A stretch of 64,000 bases of DNA from Mesocentrotus franciscanus (GCA_037976565.1 CP137682.1:5888827-5952826), one strand, 5' to 3'; counted from the stretch's first letter, positions 23,072 through 34,490 are shown. Made by a program: numbers and translations. Notes: generated from the sequence alone by a model not told the origin.

Positions 23072-25447
23072 CAGGGGCGGCGATCCCGGGGACGGGGGAC
23101 ACGTCCCCTCGATTTTTTTAGGGGATCGTCCCCTGTAAATTTGAAAAAGTGCAAAAAAAAATGTATAGCAAATACTGGCTGAAGACTGCAACACACTTTT
23201 AGGCTCTGGAGGGCACAATAGTGCATCGTTTAGACAAATAAAAATGCCAAAATCTTCTCACTCGGAAGCTACGCTCCCTCGCATAACATCCTTTAATGTA
23301 CATGTAGATATTGTAGAAAACTGAAGTGTGCAAAAAGTATATTGCTTGTTTTTATACTATAATTTTTATAATACAAAAAACTTCAAAAACTGTGAGGGTA
23401 GTCACTTCTGTCACCTTCATCCCTCTCGTTCACTTTATGCTCCCTCGCACTGGCGTACTGATGGGGGCTTGGGGCAGTTCCCCCAAATAAAATTAAAGAA
23501 GGGTATATTTCTAATTCGATACCAGTGATTTACAAATGTTGCTGAAATGGCATAATTTTTTCCTGAGCTTCCGGGGGCTCTGCCCCCTGGACCCCACCAA
23601 GGGCCCTAAGGCGTGCATGCCCCTGGTTGCTCATCTGACTGTAATTTAATGCCTAAAACCCCAGAACTTCCGGGGGCTCTGCCCCCTGGACGCCACCAAA
23701 GGCCCTATAAATTATGCCCCTGGTTGCTCATCTTATGGTAATACCTAAAACCCCTCAGTTTCCGGGGCCTCTGCCCCCTGGACCCCACCAAGGCCCTAAG
23801 GCGTTCCCCTGGATGCTCATCTGACCGTTATTAAATGCCTAAAACCCCTGAGCTTCTGGGGGCTCTGCCCTCTGGACCCCGCCAAGGGACCTAAAGCGGG
23901 CATGCCCCTGGTTGCTACTCTGACCGTTATTAAATGCCCAAAGAACCCAGAGCTTCCGGGGGCTCTGCCCACTGGACGCACCCAAGGGCCCTATAAGGCA
24001 TGCCCGTTGTTGCTCATCTTACGGTAAGTAAATACCTAAAACCCCTCAGTTTCCGGGGCCTCTGCCCCCTGGACCCCGCCAAGGCCCTAAGGCGGGCCCC
24101 TGGATGCTCATCTGACAGTTATTAAATGCCTAAAACCCCTGAGCTTCCGGTGGCTCCGCCCCCTTGACCTCACCAGGGCCCTAAGGCAAGCCCCTGGATG
24201 CTCATCTGACCGTTATTAAATGCCCCAAAAACCCAGAGCTTCCGGGGGCTCTGCCCACTGGACGCACCCAAGGGCCCTATAAAGCATGCCCCTGGTTGCT
24301 CCTCTGATGGTAATTAAATGCCTAAAACCCCTGAGCTTCCGGGGCCTCTGCCCCCTGGACCCCACCAGGGCCCTAAGGCGGGCCCCTGGATGCTCATCTG
24401 ACCGTTATTAAATGCCTAAAACCCCTGAGCTTCCGGGGGCTCTGCCCTTTGGACCCCGCCAAGGGCCCTAAGGTGGCCCCTGGATGCTCATCTGATCGTA
24501 ATTTAATGCTTAAAACCCTGAGCTTCCGGGGCTCTGCCTGGACGCACCCAAGGGCCCTATAAAGCATGCCCCTGGTTGCTCCTCTGACGGTAATTAAATG
24601 CCTAAAACCCCTGAGCTTCGGGGGCCTCTGCCCCCTGGACCCCACCAAGGCCCTAAGGCGGGCCCCTGGATGCTCATCTGACCATTATTAAATGCCTAAA
24701 ACCCCTGAGCTTCCGGGGGCTCTGCCCTTTGGACCCCGCCAAGGGCCCTAAGGCGGCCCCTGGATGCTCATCTGATCGTAATTTAATGCTTAAAACCCCT
24801 GAGCTCTGGGGGCTATGCCCCCTGGACGCACCCAAGGGCCCTATAAAGCATGCCCCTGGTTGCTCCTCTGACGGTAATTAAATGCCTAAAACCCCTGAGC
24901 TTCCGGGGCCTCTGCCCCCTGGACCCCACCAGGGCCCTAAGGCGGCCCCTGGATGCTCATCTGATCGTAATTTAATGCTTAAAACCCCTGAGCTTCTGGG
25001 GGCTCCGCCCTCGGACCCCACTCCAATTAGTGACCTGTATGCCAGCGACACAAATACGGTATCAAAATATGCTCATCTGAAAGTAATTAAATACCTAATA
25101 CCCCTGAGCTTCCGGGGGCTCCGACCCTGGACCCCACCAGGGGCCCTAAGCCGGGCCCCTGGTTGCTCATCTGACCTTTATTAAATGCCTAAAACCCCTG
25201 AGCTTCATGGGGCTTCGTACCTTGACCCCCACCGGGGCTAATTTGCCCCTGGACCCCACGCCAATTTACGCTCCACTTGCTTTGCTCTACCTGATCGTAA
25301 ATACTTTAGCCCCTTCCTCCCCACTTTGAAAAAGTCCGCGGGGCCTTCATATAACATGTAAGAATGGTGGTGGTGCAGATTTTTTCTGCCCCCAAAAAAA
25401 AACCGCATTTTGTCCACCCCGGTCATGAAAAGAAATCGCCGCCCCTG
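23072..25447. mobile_element. 2.4 kb non-autonomous hAT-type element carrying a GC-rich array
   Basis: The element begins CAGGGGCGGCGAT and ends ATCGCCGCCCCTG, a perfect 13 bp terminal inverted repeat of hAT style. It is flanked by the exact 8 bp duplication TATGTCAT (23064-23071 and 25448-25455). The left end has a further GGGGAC/GTCCCC fold-back (23089-23133). There is no transposase: the interior is about 430 bp of AT-rich sequence, then an 18-unit tandem array (23563-25235), then about 200 bp. It landed in the TATG-repeat tail of LINE fragment C. Confidence 0.92.
23563..25235. repeat. GC-rich minisatellite, about 18 units of roughly 95 bp
   Basis: Each unit holds GAGCTTCCGGGGGCTCTGCC, a CCCTGGACCCC(A/G)CCAAGGGCCCTAAGG segment, TGCCCCTGG(T/A)TGCTCATCTGA, then TAATTAAATGCCTAAAACCCC. 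Spacing between units is mostly 92-100 bp, with one 116 bp unit near 25020 that has an insertion. Three unit types (ending CGCACCCAAGGG, CCACCAGGG and CCGCCAAGGG) recur in the same order between about 24235 and 24990, so there is a 282 bp three-unit higher-order period. The GGGGGC-TCT-GCCCCC core can fold into a hairpin. Open frames in it are by-products. Confidence 0.9.
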
Positions 25448-25455
25448 TATGTCAT

Positions 25456-26145
25456 AATAAGTTATTAGAGTATAAACCATTTAAGGGGGACCAGAAATTA
25501 TCGAGCTGATTTTGAAGACGAAAAAGAATAATGGGATTTTTTTCAGTACACTTTTGTGTACGATATCTCAAGAATGGCAATTGCATTTCGTTCAAAATCG
25601 GAAAGATGGTAAACCTTATTGACTGGACACACAAAACTTGTCAAGGTCATCTGGATAATGTGACGTCATCTAGACGCTATTTTATGAATTTTGCCTTTCT
25701 CTAATTCCTCTATAACTAATTAGCATAACACTTTTATATTTATTATATATTTATTATTGAAGAAAAAGATCATGTAGCTAGTCTTTTTAACCTTTGAATT
25801 TTGTAAATAAGATGTCCAAACTATCTACATAATTATGGTAAGCCATATAATTCTCGGCCTTAACCCTATAGCCAAACCTTTGATTCACGCTATTCCATGA
25901 TAGCCCTTGAAGCAGGGTTGGCAACTCCCCAGGAAATGCTGGTATTTCCCCAGGTTGAAAATACTGTGAAATACTGGTAAATACCGTGAATTACTGGAAT
26001 GTACCCATACCCCCTAATTATAATGTACAATGGGGGAAATAAATCATAGCACTGATGGCGATGTCTTTCATCTGACTTAATTCCATCTTTTAATTAGACT
26101 TCAGATCTTAGTGGCCTCTCTGCAATAATTTCACAGATTTTTTAA
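25456..26145. other. Downstream duplicated flank and spacer
   Basis: 25690-25890 (GTAGCTAGTCTTTTTAACCTTT, GGTAAGCCATATAATTCTCGGCC) corresponds to scattered blocks at 60415-60480, 61487-61540 and 61708-61740 in unit 2. No gene seen. The segment 25915-25995 has short internal repeats of AATACTG. Confidence 0.5.
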
Positions 26146-26750
26146 AGGAAACCTCACCTCAAAGAATAGGTGTAGGTATTCTGAAAAATGAGACGTATTC
26201 TTGCCCTTTGATGTAAAATATCCCTTACGAAAGTGTACAAGAGATAAGTAAATGAAGATAATCTTGGCATGATGTAATGCCTTTAATATGACATGTGTTC
26301 AGCCATGTATCACGCACCAAGCCTTAGTTGGAAAGACTTTTTAATTCAATGACCAAACCTTTACTTAATGAGGGTAAATCATAGCTGAGAAGGTACAAAT
26401 TATATTTGATGAAATTATATGACAGGGGAACAATTTTAACTCATTTATTTTAAAGCAATAAAATATACCCAGTTGGCAAATCTTTTTCATTCATGCGAAA
26501 CCTTCAACCCAGAAGAGCACCAACTTAGGCATCCATAAATTTGAATACATTTACTTGATAAACGACTTCACATAATACGTCACGTTACCAAGGAAATGGC
26601 CATGCCCATGTCGTGCTGAGAAACGGTGCATTATTTTTGCTTTATGCCTCTCTCATACACTGTCTTTAGTGGCGAATCTTGTAGATTGAAGGGCAAGAAT
26701 ACAATAAATCTCTCCGAATAACTAAAGTTATTTCTTGGGTGAGGTTTCCT
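26146..26750. mobile_element. TTAA-flanked inverted-repeat element, 605 bp
   Basis: The outer 13 bp AGGAAACCTCACC is found inverted at the right end (GGTGAGGTTTCCT). A second matching patch lies further in (GTATTCTTGCCCTT against AAGGGCAAGAATAC), so the inverted repeats extend over roughly 65 bp with mismatches. TTAA flanks both sides (26142-26145 and 26751-26754). A TTAA target is used by Kolobok and piggyBac transposons; I cannot decide between them. No transposase. Confidence 0.8.
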
Positions 26751-26754
26751 TTAA

Positions 26755-27624
26755 ATTGCTTGTTTGGTCATTCTTCAGTCGTCTACTCGTGAGCTCTCAA
26801 CCTCCGTACTGCACATACGTGGGTGAAAAACATATCACACTAAAATAGTTAGTGCTTTAAATGTTGTAAATCAATATACAATCACTACCAACAGATTATG
26901 TCGATTTAGAATTAGCTCATACAACCTACCAATAAAAACCGGAAGGCATAGAAGTCCAGAAAGAAAAAAAATCGCCTCACATCTATGAATTTGTAATGAT
27001 TGTAATACGGGAAAATTTTGAGACAAATTTCGCATTACAATGGACTATACAAGATATAAAGCAATGCATTTTTAAATGAAAATTATTGAAATGTCTTGGG
27101 AAAGTAAAGATCAAAATAAGGAAGAGAAATTTGTAAATATCATGAAATTAGACGATAAAACTACATGAATAATCAGTTTTTGTAAGTATTTCAAATCAAT
27201 CATAAACATGCGAAACGAATTTTGATAGCCTTGTAGAACTCCCCGGGCGGGGTTCGTACTTTTTAACTTTACGATCTCACGAGGAAAAAACAGCACCATC
27301 AAACAAACGGGTTATACATTAATATAAATAATCAACTCAAATTATCAAGGGTCGTATGATCGTAGGTGTACACACCAAAAAATACACACAATAATCAGAT
27401 GGTTTCCGGAGGGAAGAACTCCCTCAGACGGCAAATAATTTACATAATAATAACAGCGATCATAGTAAACGGAATCGGGAACACCACGGATGTAAATCTC
27501 CGTCACGTTCAAAAAGGTATACTCAAATATAATCAATCATATATATAAATAGCAACAAATGTCAATCATCAAAATTCAAGTACAAGAAGGATCGTTAATT
27601 AGTTCAGCAAAGCGTTCAATAAGT
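26755..27624. other. Non-coding spacer
   Basis: AT-rich sequence without recognisable gene or repeat. Short open frames on both strands (27111-27302, 27345-27548) have no family features. Confidence 0.45.
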
Positions 27625-28335
27625 CTCGAAATCAGTACGCTATCAGTTACGCAATTTAGGTTTTATTCGTAAATATCTTAACCGTAGTGCCACTGAGAAA
27701 ATTACCCATGCGTTAATCTCATCTCGCTTGGATTTTGGTAATGGCCTTTTGTTTGGTTCGCCTCACAACCTACTTGCAAAATTACAGAAATTACAGAATG
27801 CTGCTGCTCGTGTCGTGACCCTCTCCAACAAGTACAGTCACATCACACCAGTCCTCAAATCACTCCATTGGTTGCCCGTAGAAGAACGTGTTGTTTTCAA
27901 GATTATTTTGTTATTATTTCACTGTATACATGGCTCTGCTCCGCAGTACAACATCGGCTTGATCAAGCATTACATTCCCTCTAGACAGCTACGTTCTCAA
28001 AACTCCGATTTACTGGTTATTCCTAGGGTTAAAACAAAGTGGGGAGCGAACCTTCGCTCATGCTGGGCCTTCATTATGGAATACTCTCCCTCAATGGATT
28101 AAAAATAGCAGTTCTGGTGAAGCGTTAAAAACAATCTTAAGAAGTATCTGTTTAATTTAGCCTATAACTGATTTCCACTACCTTTTATGTCTGTACCTTC
28201 CCTATTGCACTTTTGTATATATCTATCATGTATTTCATCTTTTGCACAAGCTGCGCCTTGAGCATTTGATTGTCAAGTGGATTTGGCGCCTTACAAATCT
28301 TATGTATTATTATTATTATTATTATAAGAAAATCA
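27625..28335 (+). mobile_element. LINE 3' fragment D (L2/CR1-like)
   Basis: The plus strand reads QLRNLGFIRKYLNRSATEKITHALISSRLDFGNGLLFG, then LQKLQNAAARVV, HITPVLKSLHWLPVEERVVFKI and SAPQYNIGLIKHYIPSRQLRS. These are the conserved thumb and C-terminal residues of L2-like reverse transcriptases. A frameshift near 28050 breaks the last part (expected RSF-x-WNTLP; the codons for WNTLPQWIKNSSS are seen in another frame at 28078-28115). The 3' end is GCGCCTTGAGCA ... TTGGCGCCTTACAAATC with an ATT-repeat tail. Confidence 0.85.
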
Positions 28336-28339
28336 TAAT

Positions 28340-28752
28340 CAAACCTAATCAGCATTAACAAGGTCAGGCAATAACGATGCTGACGGTGGCGACGAAAAGA
28401 TGACGACGATGATGACGAAGACGTTGACGCGATGATGACAAAGACAGCGGCGATGACGGATACGAAGATGAAGACGACGACAGAGACGATGATGAAGACG
28501 ATGACGATGGTCTTGTTGATGAAGGTGATGAGACAATCAATCGATGAATGCGATGATGGTCATGAAGATAATGTCAATGATGTGGTGATAACGATGAAGC
28601 GCGATTAACAGCGAGTCAGCACAGCACAACGGTTGACAGTGATCGAAGAAACAGTGGTCGATAAAACATAATGAGTCGATGATGGTGATCGAGGTGTTGA
28701 CGAAGACGACAATCAACGTGCCAACACAATGAATAATGAGTCGATAATAATA
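28340..28752. repeat. Degenerate GAY/GAYGAC microsatellite region
   Basis: Purine-rich triplets (GATGAC, GACGAA, GACGATG) run through most of this stretch and resume at 28915-29000. The minus-strand open frame with many His and Arg residues is a reading of this microsatellite and not a gene. Confidence 0.8.
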
Positions 28753-28913
28753 GGTACTTTTAGATTTACACGACGAGAACGTGGACTGCCACGTTTGCCA
28801 TTCTTTCAAGGCACTGGCCCGTGCCCGGCAGTGCCTTAAAAGGACATCACATTACCTTAAAAGGATGTCACCGTGGCAGTCCACGTTCTCGTCGTGTAAA
28901 ATCTAAAAGTCCC
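28753..28913. mobile_element. Fold-back MITE, copy 1 (161 bp)
   Basis: The ends are GGTACTTTTAGATTTACACG and, inverted, CGTGTAAAATCTAAAAGTCCC; the inverted repeats reach at least 45 bp inwards (CGACGAGAACGTGGACTGCC against GGCAGTCCACGTTCTCGTCG). TA flanks each side, as in Tc1/mariner-type MITEs. The middle is GGCACTG/CAGTGCC-rich. Confidence 0.9.
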
Positions 28914-28915
28914 TA

Positions 28916-30425
28916 GTGAGGTGATGACGAAGACGACGATCAACGTGTCAACACAACACAGCAGATGAAGGCGAGGTGATGACGATGACGACAATCATCG
29001 TGTCATCACAACGAAGAGTGTCGGTGGAAAAGACAGATCCTAGTATATGCTAGTAAAAGCGATAACAAGTCTCTCCACAAAAAAACAATATATAAAAGAG
29101 TCAAATGATGAGCAAGTCCACCGGGAGAGGTCCGGGGACGAAGTCGATGAGTCCATGTTGGACGAAAATTCGACCGGTACAATAACGAAACACAGTAACG
29201 ACCTGTGTGTACCGATAAAAATAATCCCTCTGATTTCCACATGGAAAAATCAGATCGAAGCCCCAATCACTGGTGTCGCGTGATTGGTTGAAACGCGCGC
29301 ACAAAATTAATATGCACGTATACGCGCTGTACGTAACAATACAAAATCTACATAACAATAGAATATATTAACAAACCAGACAGAACCGGTTGGGACATGT
29401 CTGTAAAGCCAGACAGCGGACTACGCAAGGGAAATTAATTCTCCCTAGCCGCCATCTTGGGAATAAAAAAGCAATACATATTAAACATGTACAAATCAAT
29501 GCATAAAACGTTATTATACATGCAAAAATTAAAAATCGTGATATTTGGTCACTACAGCCTCATGGAATCTATGTCTTGTAGATTAACAGCTCGAGTTTGA
29601 GATTTTCTATGTTATAATTATGTTTACTTGATTGTATGATTTGCTTTTTTTTGTATCTGTATATATTACTTGTCAAATGTTACATTTGCAATATATATTT
29701 TGAAGTAATTTCATTTACCAGCAATAGGGGACATAAAAAGATTTACAGCTGCAATCAGAGAATGATCTGACCATTCGAACTGTACCCCAAAATAAGTTAC
29801 ATTGCAATTTCCGTAATAATTATTGCTATCAGATTTGCCCATATATTATATGCCATACTATTACACAAGCAGGTAACTTATCAAGACACAAAAATATATA
29901 TGAATTGTCGTTTGTTATTTTTTAAACATTAAATGTAATTTGAATTAATGTATAAATCCATACTTGTACAATTATTTGTATTGTTTCCATGTATCTTTCA
30001 AATGATTTTTTTCAATATTTGTAATATTTATAATGCCCATGTATTGTAAAATTAACATATTCATGGACCATGTGATTGAATTTTTCTAATAAATACAATC
30101 AAATATGAATTCTGGTAAAGTACAGCAATTTTAATGATAAGGTCACGCACTGACTCAGGCTCCTTTTCACAATGGTAGTATCCAAACAAAGCCTCATGAA
30201 TATTTACAAGCTGAAAAAATGAAATACCGATTTTTACGAGCAAGATACACAGTTGTGTAATATAGAGACGCTCTATAGTCTCTATAACATGGACAGGGGG
30301 AGGGGCCACAACAAGCTAATCGCCGCCCCTTGAAACTCAATTGGAATAAAATCTACCACCCATAAAATGGCCCCTTTCAAGTTTTGACCGGTAAGGCACC
30401 TAGAGAATGCACTGCGTTCAAATAA
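28916..30425. other. Spacer, no gene recognised
   Basis: A GAC-type microsatellite continues to about 29000. An open frame of 78 codons at 29047-29283 has no family features. 29480-30060 is very AT-rich. No coding gene can be supported. Confidence 0.45.
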
Positions 30426-30427
30426 TA

Positions 30428-30607
30428 GGGACTTTTAGATTTGCACGACGAGAACGTAGACTGCTACGTGGACATCCTTTTAAGGCAATGTGACGTCCTT
30501 TTAAGCCACTGGCAGTGCCCGGCAGTGTGCCTTAAAGGACGTCACATTGCCTTAAAAGGATGTCCACGTAGCAGTCCACGTTCTCGTCGTGCAAATCTAA
30601 AAGTCCC
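30428..30607. mobile_element. Fold-back MITE, copy 2 (180 bp)
   Basis: Same family as 28753-28913, with a near-perfect palindrome. The left arm GGGACTTTTAGATTTGCACG ... GCAATGTGACGTCCTTTTAAG and the right arm are complementary over about 80 bp, separated by a short CACTGGCAGTGCCCGGCAGTG centre. TA flanks each side (30426-30427 and 30608-30609). A transcript would form a long hairpin. Confidence 0.94.
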
Positions 30608-30624
30608 TAATGTAAGGGAGGTGT

Positions 30625-30865
30625 CATGAAATTAAATCGGTTCATCCACTCTGAATCGAATAGTTTGGGGTTCAAATCACAGCCCGTCACTAATGTTCTT
30701 TGGCAAGACATTAATCCACATTTGCCTCTCTTCACCCATGTGTAAATGGGTACCTGGCAACTGATGGGTGATTATAGTTGCAGCGCCCTCAGGGAGGGCA
30801 GCATTAGTGCTGATGAGGCTTCTCTGGATAAACACAATTATACTTATTCTTATAACACAATCTCT
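30625..30865 (+). mobile_element. tRNA-derived SINE, copy 1
   Basis: A B-box-like GGTTCAAATCA lies at 30669-30679. The body is shared with the other two copies: CACTAATGT(T/C)CTTTGGCAAGACATTAAT, CCACAT, then GTAAATGGGTACC. The 3' part ends with a CTGGATAAACACAATTATACTTATT segment resembling the tails before the 1.1 kb repeats at 6650 and 49565. The A box is worn. Confidence 0.75.
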
Positions 30866-31604
30866 CATATAAATGAGGGCTAAAAATTGTATCCCCTTTG
30901 AATGGTATTGTGTAGATGGCAAATTGGAATATTTAAATGAAGTGAATCCATTGCTTCACATTCATACATTCCATTCCCATTTCCCAATATTTCATTGGAA
31001 ACAAAAGATGACCATGTGGCCAATTTGATAAGGTAATGGTGATCAGACCTTTGCATGGTACAAAAGCGATTAGTAATGAGTTATTTTTGTTAAATCTTAC
31101 AAGTCTACAAAGTATGAGGCAGACAAATATCTGACATTTCACATCCTGAAATGTATGAATGTTCAGTGGCGGGATTTGTACACTCTAAGTGTTTATTATA
31201 AGAAATCCAATACAGTCCAGCATTTATCAATGGGGATATGTTAGAAGTTGAATTGGATAGCCTTTTTTTATAAAGGGAAACAAGAAAATGAAACAAGATA
31301 ATTCAATGTTTGATGAATATAATGAATAAAACCGTAATCAACTATTGATTACTATAAGGAACTACAACCACGCAAAGGACATTACCAATTGCAATACTAT
31401 TTTTACAAGGGAAAGAACATAGTACCAGTAAAACAGATTATTAAACTATTAAGAGAGCCTTTTTACGAACTCTCATGAATAATTAATATCTTATTAAAAA
31501 AATGTCAGGCTGAGAGGCGAGTTTTCATAAATTTGCTGTATATTTTTCAAAAAGTGTCGGTTAACTGGACCCAACACTTTGGCGATAATAGCCGTGTTTT
31601 TTAA
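30866..31604. other. AT-rich spacer, no gene
   Basis: No coding region or repeat family recognised. Only short chance frames. Confidence 0.45.
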
Positions 31605-31959
31605 TAATAATAATAATAGTTCGTCCTTATATAGCGCATTTCAGGACCGCAGGCCCTCTCAATACGCTTTACAGATATATATTATTACCCCGGTCATCGG
31701 ATTCATGCTTACTCGCACACAATGTATGCACATTTTCCACTCCCTGGGGAGCATTCCAGCCAGTCGCCATTTTACAAGCGCCACTTGCTAATCAAACCAC
31801 ATTAACTTTCGCATCCTACCGGGTACCCATTTAACACCTGGGTGGACAGTGGTAAATGTAGATCAATGTCTTGCCAAAGGACATTAGTGCCGCGGTGGGA
31901 CTTGAACCGCGGACCTTGTGATCCACAGTCCGGTGACATATCCACTCGTCCACGGCACC
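31605..31959 (-). mobile_element. tRNA-derived SINE, copy 2 (near full length)
   Basis: On the minus strand it starts GGTGCCGTGGACGAGTGG (A box about 31942-31953), followed by a good B box GGTTCAAGTCC (31898-31908) and CCACCGCGGCACTAATGTCC, which is tRNA-like in layout. The body (CTTTGGCAAGACATTGAT, CACCCAGGTGTTAAATGGGTACCCGG) matches the other two copies. The tail CCTGAAATGCGCTATATAAGGAC then ATT repeats resembles L2-type LINE tails, as expected if such a LINE mobilised it. Confidence 0.88.
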
Positions 31960-32510
31960 TCTACTAAACGTTAAACGGCACCTTTACAAACGTTACACCA
32001 AATCCTCCAGAAATTAGGGCTTGATTATCTACGAAAGTTCGTGAAACCTAAAGACGTGAAGACCCGATGGCACGAAAAGAGCCATTCAGAAAAGACATAT
32101 TCAAAAACTATCCTATTTTTGCCAGGGCATTAAATCTTAAATGCAATTGACAATGACATCGACATTGTCAATGTAGGCCTTTAAGCGACTCAGATGACTT
32201 TGTATTTAATAACATTGTTTTTATTTTAATAACACTATCTTACAGTCTACTTATCACCTAAAAATATAATTTGTGTACAGCTAAAAAGTACAAAATCAAC
32301 CTCAAAAACTTCACCCGGCTTCTATAGGGTAACGGATAAGGAGTATGAAGAAATAAGGAATAACATAAAACTGTCTGACTTGGGTTACGTGTCGGCCCTA
32401 ATTTAAGTAATTACGATTATATTTAACCTTGCAAAATATCTTTGCATAAGTTACATTTGAATCTCATATTTTGAACATAGTACTCAAAAGAATAGTCATA
32501 TATGAAAATA
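31960..32510. other. Probable 3' UTR of the sulfotransferase gene
   Basis: Lies directly downstream of the stop codon on the minus strand and has no other gene. AATAAA on the minus strand occurs near 32219 and could serve as a poly(A) signal. Confidence 0.4.
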
Positions 32511-33406
32511 TCAAATATTTGTAGTCTTAGAATAATTACGCCGGATACATTCTGGCATTTCATAGCCAAATAGTTTGCAGTCTCTTGTCAATCCAGGGCT
32601 ATGGGATAGTTCTTCCAATTGATGGTCGGATAACCGCGAGTAGTAATTCATAAGAACAGCATCATCCGAACTGTGCGTTGGCCTCCTTGAGAATGCTGAA
32701 TCTGGAAGCCGGAATTCTGATTGCATTTGATCAATAAGGAAATTTGTATCCGTCTCTAGGGTTTCATAGTAACCGATGAAATCGTAGTTTAAAGTGCACG
32801 GGTGGCATAACTCATACATATCCTCCCAATGCTCATTTTTAGTATCGGCTTTTATGTAAAGTGTCACGAATTCTTCAAAACTGATTCTATTTGAGGGGTA
32901 CCTTTTGGCCAGATCTGGTTCATATTTATGAATCCATTCTTTAACACGCGACTGCAATTTATAGGTATATGTATTCGGTGGTAGTTCAAATTTGTCCCGA
33001 AACGTCGAAAGCAGCCTCGTGTACGGGTTTCGAACAAAGAAGAAACTCTTGTATTCCGACAGCGCCATCTTCGCTTTGTCCCTCGAAATCTGGGAAAGTC
33101 TCAAGAAAACCTTGTCAGCGAAAGGGTGAGGGCTGCAGACCTATTGTGAATGAATTGTGGATATCCATGTATCGCCAGCAATAACCTTTTCCAACTTGTT
33201 GTCCCTACTTTAGGAACGAAGCAATACATCATTTTTAATTTGGGGAAAACAAAGACGTGACCAAACTGTTTAAGCATGGACAAGGGATAGGCCTTGATGG
33301 CATTGGTCCCATTCAGATCTTCACAGACCGTTTTTAAATTGCGCTTCCTCTCCTCCTGTATACTCTCTTCCTGGTTGAATTTTGGTGATGGTGCAGCGCT
33401 TTTGAC
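32511..33406 (-). CDS. Carbohydrate sulfotransferase, HNK-1/CHST8-14 family, main exon with one frameshift
   Basis: A Golgi-type enzyme that would move sulfate from PAPS to a glycan. Reading down from 33406: FVFPKLKMMYCFVPKVGTTSWKRLL carries the 5'-phosphosulfate-binding motif, and FFFVRNPYTRLLSTFRDKFE the 3'-phosphate-binding motif. Then come CHPCTLNYDFIGYYETLETD and a LxxDCKLFGYEMPE end, all in family order. The exon begins after the splice site TATCCCCAG. Between about 33105 and 33135 the frame slips (one base missing or two extra): upstream reads HNRSAALTL, downstream resumes as PHPFADKVFLRLSQISRDK. Without this shift the exon would be continuous to the stop at 32511. The shift may be a sequence error, an allele or pseudogenisation; conservation of the rest argues for a recent event. 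Confidence 0.85.
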
Positions 33407-33516
33407 CTGGGGATACAAGATGAAAGGCATTAGCTAATAAAACATTGAAGCGCGGTAGTGATAGCAGTCAAAATGTGCCAGGACTTGAATATACGTTGAT
33501 GATATTAATTCATTTT

Positions 33517-34110
33517 TTGTCTCGCCTGCGTAGCAAAAAGCGAGACATAGGCGCCGCTCTTCCGGTGGCGGCGGCGGCGGCGGCGTCAACATCAAAAAAT
33601 TAACCTAAGGTTAAGTTTTTGAATTGTTAATATAATTTTGAAAGTATAAGTTCTTATTCAATGAAACTTAGACTAAAGGGTTATCAAGTATCCCCAATCA
33701 TGTGAGTAGAATTTCAGCCTACTAGGTCAAGGTCAAAGGTCATTTCAGGTCAAGAAACTTAACTATGTTGTGGCATCAGGCTAAGATTTTGAATTGTTAT
33801 CATAATTTTGAAAGTATACATTCCTATTCCATGAAACTTGAACATAAGGGTTATCAAGTATCACCAATCATGTGATTAGTCTTTTAGGTGACAAAGTAAA
33901 GGTCAAATGTCATTTCAGGTCTGGAAACTTAGACTTGGCATCAACATCAAGATTTTGACATTTTAGCATAATTTCAAAAGTGTTTGTTCAAATTCCATGA
34001 AACTTGTACCCAAGGGCTATCAAGTATCATAAATCATGTGACACAAATTCCAGGTCACAAAGTCAAGGTCAAAGGTCATTTTAGGTCAGTAGACTTGGAT
34101 TATATTCTCA
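33517..34110. repeat. Intronic repeat: GTCTCGCCTGCGTAGC head plus three ~170 bp units
   Basis: A GTCTCGCCTGCGTAGCAAAAA/GCGAGAC head and a GGC run (33560-33580) lead into three diverged tandem units. Each unit has TTTTGAA-TGTTAATATAATTTTGAAAGTAT, CCATGAAACTT, GGTTATCAAGTAT and a final GGTCAAAGGTCATTT. They lie inside the sulfotransferase intron. Confidence 0.8.
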
Positions 34111-34324
34111 AAATTTAATATGAGAATTAATAAATAAATTGTTGTTATTTGTTCATATTTCATGAAAGTAAATATTCAGAGGATTTCATTTTCGGGGGTC
34201 TGCAAATGGGCCACGCTGCCTATAAAAATAATGTCCCAACCTCAATTTTTTATCATATCGAATTGCGTAATGCAGGCGAGACCGCCGAGAGCGTTTCCCT
34301 TGTTTACGAACACAGCTCGGAAAT

Positions 34325-34490
34325 CATTCATTAATATTATTATTGTTATTATTATGATTATTATAATTATCATAATTATTATTATTAGTATTGCCATCAT
34401 TATCGTCGTGGTAGTCGTCGTCAACATCATTAGTATCAGAGTCATCTTCACAAGCATCATCGTCATTATCACTGTCACCATCATTATATT
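34325..34490. repeat. ATT and CATCAT microsatellite tract
   Basis: Low-complexity triplet tract in the sulfotransferase intron. Long Ile or Met/Thr open frames on both strands here are artefacts. A second ATT tract lies at about 34905-34965. Confidence 0.85.

Noticed and set aside
24394..25184. Open frames of 84 and 100 codons with repeated KTPELPG-type peptide
   Set aside because: They follow the GC-rich 95 bp array, whose units vary in length and break frame; no protein family is matched.
31888..31959. Functional tRNA gene
   Set aside because: A and B boxes are present, but the sequence continues into the shared SINE body and an ATT tail, so it is a SINE head.
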